The position numbers and the translations under genes are program-made. Under the pieces are notes generated by a model. It saw only the letters and a program-made list of their open reading frames with translations, had not been told where the DNA came from and made no database searches. A DNA stretch of 64,000 nucleotides from Anagrus nilaparvatae. Its lineage: Eukaryota > Arthropoda > Insecta > Hymenoptera > Mymaridae. The DNA is taken from assembly GCA_022575985.1 (NCBI GenBank), contig JAKSXM010000237.1, forward strand, positions 2,250,501 through 2,314,500, read 5' to 3'. Shown one piece after another: positions 12,130-23,990 of the stretch (position 1 is its first letter; the number at the start of each line of letters is the position of its first letter).

Positions 12130-13625
12130 ATGATCAGCTTAATTGAAGATTTATTAAATAAATGGGGTTTCTTTGAATTAATTGATGCATTGAATGGTAA
12201 GTAATACAATTAATTTTATATATATTTGTAAACAGACCGGTAACCCAAATAGCACTGTGTATAACCTCAAATTCGAATATTTTTATTTAATTCAATTATT
12301 AATGTTGCTAAAACTATTATTAACTATTTCTTAAAAATAAATAATAAATAATATTTCTTACTCGGTTGATGCTTTTAGAAATTCAATTTGGATCGGGGGT
12401 GTGTTATATTTAGCCTATAAGTCTATAAGCAACGAGTATAGATTTATTGGTGAATTAAAAAAATCTGCAAATAGAAATAGATCTAGAAGCTCAGCAGATT
12501 CATGTAGTTTATTACCTAGCAATTCAGAAACTATAGCTATTTACTCGTCAACTTATGATCAAATAAATTCTTCAACAGTATAAATCAAGAGATACTTGAT
12601 AAGTGGAAATCTATTTATTCTTATCGACACCATTTATTAGACAAACATGGAGTTGAGCAGTATCTAAGAAATTGTACTTGCTTGAATGCCAATAATGGTT
12701 ATGAGCTTATACTATTAGATTTTGACGCAGAGTATGGAATTAATGATAATTTATTTACAAGTTGGCGAAATGAAAGTAGAAAAATCATTTCTGCGTCACT
12801 GAATCAACAACTTAAAGATAAAGAGCTCCATAATATTTTAAATGAATACTCAAATTTTACAGAAGGAGAATTGGGCATCCGAATAGTTGCACTTTTGATA
12901 CTGCCATATTTAATAAATACTAAAAGAACTCGTCAAACAGAAAAAGACCCTAGCAAAAGAAGCGTCGTCAAAAAAAAGGAATTATTACATTGTTTTATCA
13001 GACATTTTAAAACTGAAGATGAACAGGTACTTTTTAATTTGCAGCAAGCAAAGGTTGTTACTACTCAACTTGAAAACGTAGATCATCCTTCCAAAAAGAA
13101 AGCAAAAAAATCTACCTTAAGATTTTTACCACATATAGTTATCATAGGTGAAATAAAAAACTTGATAAGTATTACAGTTAAATTCATTAACAATTCGTAT
13201 AAATTCGACAGCCTTCTCAAGGCAATTGATGTTACTTTAAACATTTTTTTTACTTTTAAATTGACGTTCACAGATACCTATTGCCCTCATAAATATGGAC
13301 ATTTTTCTAACAATATATCTATAAAATTGGTAGCTATAGAATCTATAAAGACGTCACTGACTTTTGTACAACACTTAATATCACTGTCGATGATAGTTCT
13401 TAATTAAATAATTATTATACAGGGAATTATAATTATTATGATTATCTTTTCCATTATATTACGTTAACAACATATTAGTATAATAGTTAATTGGTTGAGT
13501 TTCTAAAATTTTATCAAAGAAAATGTTCTACATTAAAAATATATCTATAGAAAAAATATATAAATCAATATAATTTTTATAAGCGGTTTAAATTTAAACA
13601 TATATAAAATGTAAAATTGTATTCT

Positions 13626-14661
13626 ATGCACGGTGACCTGGAAGCGTTTTATTATTCGATCAAAATGACAAAAAAAACTGTATTGTGGGGTGTTTTCTAC
13701 ACTAAAAAATGTCTACGAATTTCCTATCCGGACCTTCTATCCAGCTACTTTAAGCGTTTGCTGTCAATATTTTCATATTTTCAATATTGTCTTAATTTTT
13801 ATAATGGATTTTCTTAAAACTATGACCCTGAAAAACGACAAAATTCGATTTTTCTCGTATAAGACGTGGTCGAATTTCTGGGGGGAAAAGGAAAAGATCC
13901 TCTTGTAAATAATATTCAGAAAAACATATTTTCATAACTAATAATCTTTTATAATGGATTTCCTTAAAATTGGGACCCTGAAACACGACAAAAATCGATT
14001 TTTCTCATATAAGACGTGTTCAAAAGCTAAAATAAATAGTTTCATCGAATTCCCGAGTAAAAAATATACAATACCCTTTTGTGAATAATACTCAGAAATA
14101 CTTATTTTGAAAACTTCAAACCTTTTTTAATAGATTTCCTTAAAATTAAGACCCTAAAAACTAACAAAATTGATTTTTCTGCTGTACAACGTGGTCAAAA
14201 GCTAAAATAAATGGTTTCATCGGATTTCTGGGGAAAAAATACTACGGGATCTCAATTTGAATACAATCAAAAACAGTATTTAAATCCACTAGAAAAACTG
14301 AAAGTTTTAAGAAAATCCCAATTTTAAGAAGCCAAAAAAAAACTTTCGAGAGCTATCGTGGGCTCAAAAATCGATATTTTGGTCTAAATCCAAGGAGAAA
14401 CTTATTTTTTTTACTTATATTTTTGAGTTCTGCAGGCGCGTTAGGAATCCTGAATACTTCGAAAAAAAAAACCAGGCTTATAAAAAATTCAAATTATCAT
14501 TATTCAAAATATGAAAATATTGTCAGCAAACACTTAGAGTAGCTGGATAGACGGTCCGGATAGAAAATTCGTAGACTTTTTTTAGTGTAGAAAAGACCCC
14601 AACATACAGTTTTTTTTGTCATTTTAGTCGCATAATAAAACGCTTCTAGGTCACCGTGTAT
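13626..14661. mobile_element. ~1.04-kb TIR element inside the broken gene
   Basis: The left end CACGGTGACCTGGAAGCG and the reverse complement of the right end CACGGTGACCTAGAAGCG start arms of about 165 bases that also share AGCTACT-type and GTCCGGATAG-type blocks. The inside has no credible gene. A non-autonomous DNA transposon by structure. Confidence 0.85.
13796..14245. repeat. Three diverged tandem units in the TIR element
   Basis: The phrase ATGGATTTCCTTAAAA, then ACCCTGAAA, CGATTTTTCT, ACGTGGTC and TTTCTGGGG recurs beginning near 13796, 13949 and 14123, a period of about 153-174 bp. Units differ by small indels. The short frames here are by-products of the repeat. Confidence 0.75.
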
Positions 14662-14750
14662 GCTCATTAACATTTGCTGATAACTTTAAGATATTTTGTT
14701 TTTTAATTTGTTTAAGAGTTTGAATATTCCATTTTAATATTTTTTACAAG

Positions 14751-15223
14751 AACTACACTCCCAAAACAAAGGAATTTTTTATTAACCAAAAAAGAATTTA
14801 GGAGCTACTTCGATCGTTTAAACGAATTTTTTACGTAAAAAATTCTTTTGACAAAATATTGTTTAGGAAAAGAATTTTTTAATGATACTAACCAAAAATA
14901 TTCTTACTAAATTTGGTTATATATAAAAACTAATTTATATGTTTGCTTATTTTGTATATTGTATATTGATCTCTGTTTGCTTATTTTAATATTAAAATGA
15001 TATTAAAATAATATTAAAATAGTATTAAAATAATAAAACATCTAAATAACCAAACATCTAAATTAGTTATTATATATAACTAAATTTAGTAAGAATATTT
15101 TTTGTTGGAATCATTAAAAAATTCTTTTCCTAAACAATATTTCGTCAAAAGAATTTTTTATGTAAAAAATTCGTTTAAACGATCGAAATAGCTGCAAAAT
15201 TCTTTTGTTCTAGGAGTGTAGTT
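14751..15223. mobile_element. MITE with ~195-bp arms and AT satellite loop
   Basis: Starts AACTACACTCC and ends GGAGTGTAGTT. The arms share the blocks TCGATCGTTTAAACGAA, AAAATTCTTTTGAC and TAAATTTAGTAAGAATA in inverted order. The loop (about 14985-15045) is a short tandem run of ATATTAAAATA-type units. Total about 470 bp, non-coding. Confidence 0.85.
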
Positions 15224-16901
15224 TAACAAAGAATCAATAATAAAAAAAATAAATTCAAAAATGAATTCATCAACTTTAAAGTTTGTTTCATGATACATCT
15301 GTTACAAGGAATCTAGTTATAGCTATAATTTTATATTTGCAAGAGTTATATTGTGATTACCAAACAACCATTATCACAAAGTGATTTTGAAAAAAATATC
15401 ATGTCCAATATAATACAATCAGATTTATGGTCAAAATATCATGAAAAGTACTCCGATAAAATTATTTTACCGTACAATTTGTTTTTTGATGATTGGGAAT
15501 CACGGAAACCCTTGGGCTCTTATGATGGCGTTAATAAATTTGGAGGTATCTATGGCACAATAGCTTGTATGCCACCAGAGATTGCCTCAAGAACGGATGC
15601 GATTAATTTAATTTCACTTTTCCATACAGACGATAGAAAAGAGTTTGGTAATGCTATCATTATTCAAAGGATTATTGAAAATACTTGGTTTTCACTTAAC
15701 GGAAAATCTAAGTACTGATATTCAACACGGTGTTCTAGAAGGGGTTACAAGTTATGTTTTATATGAAGTAATTTTAAGTTTAATTAGAGAAAGTATTGTA
15801 TCTGTTGACAACTTGAATCATCTGATTGATACATTTACATATAATGAATTAGATAAAAAAAATAAACCGCCTGTTATACAAATTACTTACTTAAAATCAA
15901 ATGGTTTTTTAAAAATGTCATCTACAGAAGTATTGTGTTTAGTTACAAATTTTGCATTTATTATTGGTCATTTGGTTCCTAGGAATAATATTCACTGGCA
16001 ATTATATTTAAAATTAAAAAGAATCGTTTTATTTGTTATGTCGCCACGTTTTGTAAGAAGTTCAGCATATGGACTTCAATCTTTAGTCGAAGAGCATCAT
16101 AAATTATATTTTAGATTGTATGGTGGTTTCAGGCCACGCTTTCATAATTTAACACATTATCATAGAATATTGTTAATAAGTGGTCCATTTGTTTATAATT
16201 GGTGCATGCGAAATGAACAAAAAAAATAAAGAATGAAAATTATTGGTTAAAAAAAATCCAAGCTCAAAAGAATTAATAGTAACCGCTACTGGAAGAGAAC
16301 AAATGAAAGCTTGCTATTTATATTCTTTTGGATTTTCTGAAAAAAATGAATGCTATAGACCAATAAATAAAAATGATATCTATATAAAGCTTGTTTTCCC
16401 AATGTGGAAAATATCAAAGATATTAATAGCTATGCTTTATTCAATTTAATGGAGTTAAATACTGTTTTGGAGCAGTTATTTTAATTGGTTTAATTTCCAA
16501 AATTTATGGATACAAAGAAAATTTTTATTTTTTAATGTAAGAATTAGAATCTGAAGAAAAAATCATTTTGAAGCATATTTAGCTATAATGACTGATCTTC
16601 CAAACACTTTTAAAAATGTTAAAGATCTCTTATTGTCCTGTTCAATTTGCACTTTTGTTGAGAGAAATAACGTTCAGTATGTTGGCACTCGTTTTAAATT
16701 ATAATTTACAAAATTATCTTATTTTTTAACTTCACAGATGTTGCTTTACTCTGAATTGTTTGTATGATTACTAAAAAAATATGTAATTTAAGTTTAAATA
16801 AATATGCTATAATATAAATAATACATATTAATATACATTAATTCAAATTAATAAATTTCTTATAAATTATTTAGAATAATATTTTATCATCCAATGATAA
16901 T

Positions 16902-17050
16902 TGGATATATATGATAAATTGTATTTATCGGTCTTTACGGACTAATATTATTATTCACAAATACAAATCAAAGTAATTTTAATGAATAATATTTAAACTA
17001 TTTTAACTTCTAAAGACCGATAAATACAATTTCAATTTATCATATATAAT
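16902..17050. mobile_element. ~150-bp MITE
   Basis: Left arm ATGATAAATTGTATTTATCG then GTCTTTA; the right arm is its reverse complement with a small insertion (17012-17050). Arms of about 36 bp surround an AT-rich loop. The R1-like LINE tail begins just past its right end. Confidence 0.75.
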
Positions 17051-17060
17051 AAATTTCTTA

Positions 17061-17069
<9 letters not shown>

Positions 17070-17098
<29 letters not shown>

Positions 17099-18755
17099 GG
17101 AAATATGTGAATCTTGCATCAGCCATGGAGTGTTTGCGGGCCTTAAGGGGCTACGCCCCAGATTCTTACTGGATAAACACACTTTAAACCCCCCGCGCTT
17201 GTTTGTCCCTTTGGAACTCCCTTTTCAGGTATAACTTCAGTTTGGGACGCGCAGCCTAGGCAGAGGGCCGCTGCCTTCCCTCTGCCTAGGGGCAGGAGAG
17301 CTCTCTACGATAGAAAGCCCTCCTCCTTCTTCTTCAACAAGGTGGTCCTTACGTACTCTGCTACTTTGTTCCAGTTTTCGGAACTCCGTAGCATTTCCGG
17401 GACCACCGTCTCCGGCCTCCAAATCGGGAAGGGCGGGTGCCCCTCCGCGTAGCGCACACATTCGAAGAATGTGTGCTCTACTGTATCATCCACGCCCGGA
17501 CAGTGCAAGCACTCCTTTGTTGCCACCTTATGCCAATGCTTCAACATGACACGGAAATACTCGTGTCCAGTTAAGAACTGGGTAAGGTAGAAATCCACCT
17601 CCCTATGCTGTCGTCCCACCCATGCCTGCAGGTCTGAGATCAGTCTGCGCGTCCATAAGGCATTTTTCTCTTGGTTCTTTTTCCATCGTTTCTTCCATGC
17701 TTTCATAGAGTTGAAGCGGGCGCGAGTGGAAGCCACTTCGCGCTCATCTACGCTCTCGTAGATAAATTTCCGCTCCAACGCTAGCAGGTCAATGGGTATC
17801 ACCGAAGCAACAACCTGGATCGCCTCTAGAGATACCGTGTGGTATCCACAGGCGATCCTCACTGCCGCTTTCCTCTGTACCGACGATATTTTATGTCTGT
17901 ACTTGGCAGTTTCTGTGGTCTTCGCCCAGACTTCTGATCCGTAGAGCAGGACAGAGGTGACGACTGACATCAGGAGCCTTCGCTTCCCTGGTTTGGGTCC
18001 CCCAATGTTGGCCATGAGCCTTGACAGGGAGGATGCGGCCGACGCTGCCTTTTCACGCGACCTCTGAATTTGCTCCCAGAAGGTCAGCTTGTTATCAAGC
18101 TGAACTCCCAGGTATTTCACCGATGTTCTGGTTCGGATCGTGTGAGGGTTTCCGCCGTCGTCGATAATTACATCGAAGTCGGTGGGAACCCTTCGACGAG
18201 TCAGCAGTACGATCTCCGTTTTTGGGATCGCAAGCTGGAGCCCGTGATCGCCCATCCAGAGGTTGATCCGTCTCATGACTAGATTCAACCTCTCCTGGGT
18301 CACTTCCATGTCCCTGCCAATTATTGTCAGGGCCACGTCGTCGGCGTACCCAATCAGGGAAACTCCTTCCGGGAGGGGGATGCGCAACAAGCCATCGTAA
18401 AAGGCATTCCACAGATCCGGTCCGAGAACCGAACCTCACGCGATGCCGGCACTCAAAACCCTTTCACGACTTCCATCGAGCGTGTCGTAGAGCAGTCTCC
18501 GGTCCCGCAGGTAATCCTTTAGTACGTTACCCAGATACCTGGGTATCCGGAAATCGTACTCGAGGGACCGGATCATGTCATCCTACCTGGCCGAGTTGAA
18601 AGCGTTTTTGATGTCCAGCGTTACCAGAAGGACGTCCTTGCAAATTGCAGGCCGCTTTTCCCTATCAGCCTCTACGGTATCCACGACACGCCGAATGGCG
18701 TCTATCGTGGAATGCCCTTCATGAAAACCATGCTGCTCCTCAGAGAGACCACCGC
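17070..18755 (-). mobile_element. R1-like LINE, 5'-truncated, ORF2 C-terminal half, with TSD
   Basis: Minus-strand copy with a T run (the element's poly-A) at 17070-17095 and near-identical duplications of about 19 bp at 17051-17069 and 18756-18774. Coding starts inside RT: HEGHSTIDAI, DIKNAFNSAR, then a TAG where W is expected (about 18580), a TGA just before GSVLGPDLWN (18433-18439), and YADD in IGYADDVALT (about 18345). The 361-codon frame 17305-18390 then runs through the thumb and the C-terminal cysteine motif CLHCPGVDDTVEHTFFEC to the stop. It belongs to the R1/TRAS-type group. Two nonsense changes and the missing endonuclease make it dead on arrival or soon after. Confidence 0.88.
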
Positions 18756-18774
18756 AAATTTTTTATTACTTTTT

Positions 18775-20875
18775 AATAAAATAGTAGTACCTTACAAAAT
18801 TTTAATCCTTAATATCTTAAATATAATCCTTCAGTTTCAAAAATAATAATAATTTTATATGCTTTAAATACATCCTAAAAAAAATGAATAAAAAATTTTA
18901 ATAACAAGTTTTTATTTAAAAAAACATTAATTTTCAGAGTTGCCCCACATATAATATGTGAAAATTTATATCATATTCTTATTATCTTATATAAGTTATA
19001 GAAATAAAATATTTTTTTCTTCAAGAAAATTATTTTCATTTATTTTCATAAATTAATTTTGTATATTCAAGATATATCTTAATACTATATATAATTGAAA
19101 ATTTATTTGTTTGTCTGTCTGTCTGTCTGTCTGTCCACTCATCACGCAAGAACCACCGAACCAATTGGCATTAAACCGATGTCAAAATAAATATAAAAAG
19201 TCTGCGGGCGATATAGACCATAGATTTTCTGTTCAGCTATCGTAGTTTTTGAGATATTTAATTTTCAGTGATTTTAAACTTGATAAAATTTTTTAAAATT
19301 TTTTAAAAAATTGAAATATCTCGAGACTATTGACAAATTTTACTGTCACAAGTTGGTAGTATTCGATTTGGCACACATTTTTACGTACTCTCCTAAACTT
19401 TTATTCAAAAAAGAGGTATCTTTAAAAACTTATAAAATATTTTTGAAGCTGGTAAAAAAAATTTTTTTCATTTTCTTATTTTTATTCTATTTTTAATAAT
19501 TTATTTGTGTGTCTGTGTGTACTTTTAAATGTAATAAATGTAATTGATTTATAGTCATATTAGTTAAATTTGATTAAAAAAGAAAATTTCTTCAAAATTA
19601 AAAACAAAAAAAAATTTTGGCTTTCCAGTTTCCTGTAACTTACATTGTCAAATTTTGAATATGGTTTTTAATTTTACTTCTAAATAATTATATTGAAAAC
19701 GATCTTAACAGACAAGGTGTAAATAAAGTTAATCAATTATTTGATTTTTGCTCGACGTTTCGGTTGAAACCTTCAACCCTCATTTAGGAGCTATAATTTA
19801 TTATAATAAATTAATATTTACAATGTTTTTGTATAATTTATTCATTTTTCACATACTTTAATTTTTATATAGAAATTATTTACAATGATGATAACAGTAA
19901 TAGATTGTAATTGCACGAATTTTTTAATTTAACTTTGTAACAACATATAGTAAAATTATTTTTAATATTTTTAATTATATACATTTTTTAGTTGATTATA
20001 CATCAACAGTCTTCAAATATAAATTTTAGTACAATATTTTAATATTTAAAATTAGTCAACAACAATATATTATCTTAGAAAGACTATTAGTATTATAACA
20101 ATGACTAGCAGAAAAATTATGAACTGTTTGTTTATAAAATATGTATAGTATAAAGGTAATTTTACAAGTATTTATAGTATAAAGGCTGGTATACAAGTAT
20201 ATTAGGTATATCTGTAACTTTGACTATTAAAGTAACTTTCACATATAAGTTAATGATATTTATTAAACATATTGAAAAGATTTATCAACAATGGATAGTC
20301 TTTGAAACCAATTTTAAAAAATGGAAAATTTTTTTAATTTTTTAATTTAAAAACTATTTAATTAAAATTAATGTTGGAAATATTTTAATGTGAGAAATTA
20401 ATAAATCAGCAAGTGTATACTATTGGTTCATAAGACTTAGGAAAGTTGTTTAAATCTGTCATTGTGTTTAGGGCTAGTTTTTTGAGTTATTTAATATAAA
20501 ACATTTCTGCTATGTTTCTTTATTTAAATTTTTTTCATTATGTAGTATTTGTACATTTTCCCAATCGAAATCATGATTTTCTTGTAACTAATGTTTTAAT
20601 TTCCAAATTTTTAATGATTTTGTCATCTTTTTTATCGTCTAGAGCTGCCAATTTTCATCCGATTTTGCAAACTCAAATTTTATTTTAATCAGCGAATTTT
20701 TCTCTACAAATATCATCCTTTTAAATTTTATTTTATTTTAAATTTAAATTGTAAATTTTAAATTTTGTAAATATACAATATTTTTTTATTTTTTATTTTT
20801 TAAATAAAATGTCAACTAATATTAAACCGTATAATTACTTATAAATTTATGGGGATGGCATTAATTTGACCGACT
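18775..20875. other. AT-rich non-coding stretch with TGTC microsatellite
   Basis: No gene found. Contains (TGTC)n at about 19111-19135, followed by a mixed-sequence phrase CACGCAAGAACCACCGAACC that looks like part of a dispersed repeat, and a hammerhead-like motif at 19750-19791 listed separately. Confidence 0.55.
19750..19791 (-). ncRNA. Hammerhead-ribozyme-like motif (decayed), Penelope-type
   Basis: Read on the minus strand: GCTC, CTAAATGAG, a perfect 7-bp hairpin GGTTGAA-GGT-TTCAACC, GAAAC, GTC, GAGC. This is the order of a type I hammerhead (stem I, core CUGAUGAG, stem II, GAAA core, GUC, stem I), and the outer GCTC/GAGC pairs. The first core differs from consensus by a G-to-A and one extra A, and stem III is almost absent. 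Such motifs are known from the terminal repeats of Penelope-like elements. The 10-mer GAAACGTCGA recurs at 45661. Probably inactive. Confidence 0.35.
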
Positions 20876-21955
20876 GTACATATCAAATACACATAAATAA
20901 TAATTATTTTTTTATTTCTCATTTTTTATATTCATGGTTTATACGTAGAAAAAATATGATAATTATTCAAAAAAGTTATTCAAAAAATATTTAAGATATA
21001 GTGACTTTTGATACCATGAACATTTCATTACTGCTACATTACTGCAACCAGATATTTCTCAATGTGTTGCAGGATTATCAAATTTTTCTGGTTTTTGTTT
21101 AATGTAATCACTGTTGTACCAAACTCTTTTAAAAAGACTTGTGTATCGAAGCGAAGATAACTGATTATGTACTAATGATTGTAATTTTATTATATTATTT
21201 CTTAAATGTAAATTAGGATTTTCATTTAACAATATAACACTGTCAGAAAAGTCTCTGATGAAATTCTTCCATATTTGGAAACCAAAGACATCTAATGATT
21301 GTATTTTTCCCGTTGCTCCTTCAGGAATTCTTAGGATCTGCATATTTTTATTTGTTGGTTTCACTTGTCTTACGTCTGTGCAATGCCCACTCCAAGAATT
21401 TAATAATAATACACTTTTTATTCCAGTATTTTTTTAAAATGTTCTGTAAAAGTTTTTTACTGCAAAAATAATTGAAAAAAGATTTATTTTTAAGCAAATA
21501 AAATTTATTATACGAACCAAATGTCATTTTTTCTGATTTAAAAACCATAATGTATACATTATCAGGACGGAATAAATTTTTGGAAGCGGTTGGACCCAAT
21601 TCATTTTTACTCTTTTTTAGTACTATAATCAGCAGAGGAAACAATTTTACCTCAGCATTGATAGTAGGCATTATTGTATAGCTGTGAGTCGTTGCCAAAA
21701 CCTATTGAACCACTTATTCTACTGTGTTCCAGAAAAATTTCTTAATTCAGTTACATTTGGTTTTGGAATATTTGGAACGTATTGTCAAATACATGGTTGC
21801 AGTAATGTAGCTATAATGAAATGCTCATGGTATCAAAAATCACTATACCTTAAACATTTTTTTAAATACCATCATATTTGTTCTATATATAAATCATGGA
21901 TATAAAAAATGAGAATTAATAAAAAAATTATTATTTATGTGTTTTTGATATGTAC
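20876..21955. mobile_element. TIR DNA transposon with transposase remnant
   Basis: Terminal inverted repeats of about 170 bp: both ends read inward GTACATATCAAA, ACACATAAATAATAA, later GATACCATGA and CATTTCATTA. Total about 1.08 kb, enclosing a broken DDE transposase on the minus strand. Size suggests an internally shortened copy. Confidence 0.85.
21059..21780 (-). pseudogene. DDE transposase remnant (pogo/Tc1-type DDE_1)
   Basis: Two adjoining minus-strand frames with one break near 21350. The first (to 21698) has TTHSYTIMPTI, then LLIIVLKKSKNELGP and LFRPDNVYIM. The second (21059-21364) has LRIPEGATGKIQSLDVFGFQ and WKNFIRDFSDSVILL, then LQSLVHNQLSSLRYTSLF. The GATGKIQSLDV block corresponds to the region of the second catalytic acid in pogo-like DDE endonucleases. 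About 120 residues between the blocks match poorly, and upstream parts contain stops. It once cut and joined transposon ends; now inactive. Confidence 0.65.
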
Positions 21956-23240
21956 TAAAATTACATTTGTTGTATTGAATAAATTCAGGTATTAAATAGA
22001 CCTCATTTTTATTCAACCTCAATTTTAAAATTAATCAATCAAGTTATTAAAGTAAATATGAGAAAAAACTTTTAAAAAATCTAATATACTAAGCATTACA
22101 TAAAATAATTTTAAAAAAACTTCAGGGTAGATTCAGGGTTTAAAGTAGGCTTATAATATAAAAAATAAAAAAAACTTTATGGGTAGTTTCACCCTTATAT
22201 TCAAATTATCGCAAAAATCCTGAAACACGTTAAGTTTCTTTCAAAATTTTGAGTAAATTGACATGATTTAAAAACTTCTTCCACCAACTTGAGATTTAAA
22301 AAAAAAAATCCTTTGTTAAAAATCATTCTTACTTAAAAAAAATAGGGGTTTCAACCCTTAGTAGAACAATTAATATCATTTTATAGGTCCAATCAAATGT
22401 AAAAAAATTTCGTTAGTTTTATTACATTACCTTGAATATTTTTAGAAAAAAAGCTAAAAATGTATTTTTTAGGGTCAAGAAGTGGTTTTTACCCTTTAAA
22501 AACGTTTTTTAACAAAAAAAAAAAATATAAGTGTACATTAATTTTTGATCCTCTACAACATATTTAAGTTTCATAAAAATCGGAGGGGGATGGTTTGGGA
22601 GGTTCTCTTGTAAGTCCCTAAAACTGAATTATATAAAAAGTCCTTAAATCGCTATTATTCTAAGTCCTTAAACGTGTATTATTTTAAGTCCCTAGACCCA
22701 GATTTTTAAAAGTCCCTAACTTGACATTATTCTAAGTTTCATTTGACACCCCCCCCCTCAATAAACAACTGTGCCTTTGACTCCTGGATAAACAAAATCT
22801 AGAGTTTCTGAGGGCTCTAGTTTTTCTATGATGATACTCTCGGTAAACTAATTTGTAAAAATATTTATTTTTAATAAAACAATCATATTTTTGTTTTCTG
22901 CATAATAAAGAATGTAGAAACTTTATAGAATTTCTTCTAGTTTAGTTATTTTCACAGTAAATTATTCAAATGTGATTATAGGTAGGTGCTTTATTTTTTA
23001 ATTGTAGAACCCCTTTATCATATGAGTACATAACAAAAGTAGGTATGTTAAATATTTAAAATTACTCAATTTTATCTTACCTGAATGTGGTCTTTGTAAA
23101 TATAATTTGGATTTGTAAATTGTGTTTTTTTTCCAACAACTTCACTAAATATTAAGTTCTGTTCAAATAAAAAAACTTGCCACTCTCTGCTACGACTTGG
23201 AATGGATGTAAAATCTAAAACCATTAAGGGTCCATGAAGT
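21956..23240. other. Non-coding stretch
   Basis: AT-rich with no believable gene. Holds the AAGTCCCTAAA minisatellite listed next. Confidence 0.5.
22611..22760. repeat. AAGTCCCTAAA minisatellite with poly-C end
   Basis: Five imperfect units of about 25-30 bp, each with AAGTCCCTAAA or AAGTCCTTAAA followed by an ATTATTCTA-like spacer, end in a run of C. Inverted relatives occur at 46385-46470 (with a G run at its edge) and 57320-57425. Confidence 0.7.
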
Positions 23241-23329
23241 AAAAGTTTACCTTGTGCAGTTATTTTTCCCTAAAAATAAAATTGATTTTAATAAGGAGAA
23301 AATAGAAGTAATAATAACCCTGATAATAA

Positions 23330-23465
23330 TAATAAATATTACTGAACTGCGGCCCGAAGGTATGTATTTCCCGGACGCTGCGCGTCCGGCAAAGACGTAT
23401 TTTCTCGCCACAGTCGCAGAAAAATTTTGTGCAGCCATAAAGAAAGAATGACCCAAACCGCAATT
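23330..23465. repeat. GC-rich hairpin block, probable dispersed repeat
   Basis: A compact mixed-sequence island in AT-rich DNA. It holds a perfect hairpin CCGGACGC-TGC-GCGTCCGG at about 23372-23390. Three overlapping short frames on both strands cross it; none matches a family I can name. Confidence 0.5.
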
Positions 23466-23479
23466 TATCATCATTATTT

Positions 23480-23990
23480 TTCTGGCCTAGGACCGTAATA
23501 AACTATTATCTGCTTATTTTGTAATGCTTGTTTGTGAACAAACACAATCAAGAGTACTTTAATTCGGGTTTAGCTTGTTAGCGAAACTCATTTACTGGTG
23601 ACAATATTTGCTGCTTTATGGACGTGTAATAATATTTGCCGTGCTTAGATCTCTTAACTGATACTTGGCGAAAGAGAGAGTTTTCCTTTGAGAGTACAAG
23701 TTATTCGATTCCATTCTCTCAAGATTTATTCTCGCAAGCTCTGCTATCCAGGAGCTTTTGAAAGAGTTTTTAAGGGCTGACGCTTGGCAAAATGAGGTGA
23801 GGAGGGCTGCGCGTAATTAGCTTATCGCGGAAAATTTAGTATTCTTAGTAACAGTGCCTTCAATCATAGTAAATTACCTGATCCTACTTCTGGGGGTGGC
23901 TTATATTCCCGCCCTCTAGTACTTCGTGTGAGGCATTATTATGATTTTGACCCATGTAAGTTTCCTACAAGATTTCCCACCTAACCGTGG
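23480..23990. other. Stretch upstream of R1-like ORF1 remnant
   Basis: Base composition becomes mixed. It could be the 5' part of the following LINE (UTR or ORF1 start), but no frame can be assigned. Confidence 0.35.

Larger units (their letters stand above)
12130..16720 (+). pseudogene. Uncharacterised insect protein of a transposase-like multi-copy family, broken
   Basis: Plus-strand pieces form one protein in order. A first exon at 12130-12196 (ISLIEDLLNKWGFFELIDAL, SAM-like) ends at a GTAAGT donor. A piece at about 12590-13407 includes ILDKWKSIYSYRHHLL, ELILLDFDAEYG and a C-terminal FVQHLISLS. Another at 15353-15718 has LPYNLFFDDWESRKPLGSYDG and FHTDDRKEFGNA. 15715-16229 holds IQHGVLEGVTSYVL, KPPVIQITYLKSNGFLKMS, HWQLYLKLKRI and RFHNLTHYHRIL. 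More C-terminal sequence runs to about 16700. I recognise this layout from a widespread, unnamed protein family in insects and other animals; its conserved H/D-rich C-terminal half resembles transposases of the CACTA/KDZ type. Frameshifts, stops and two MITEs make it non-functional. No biochemical role is known to me. Confidence 0.5.
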
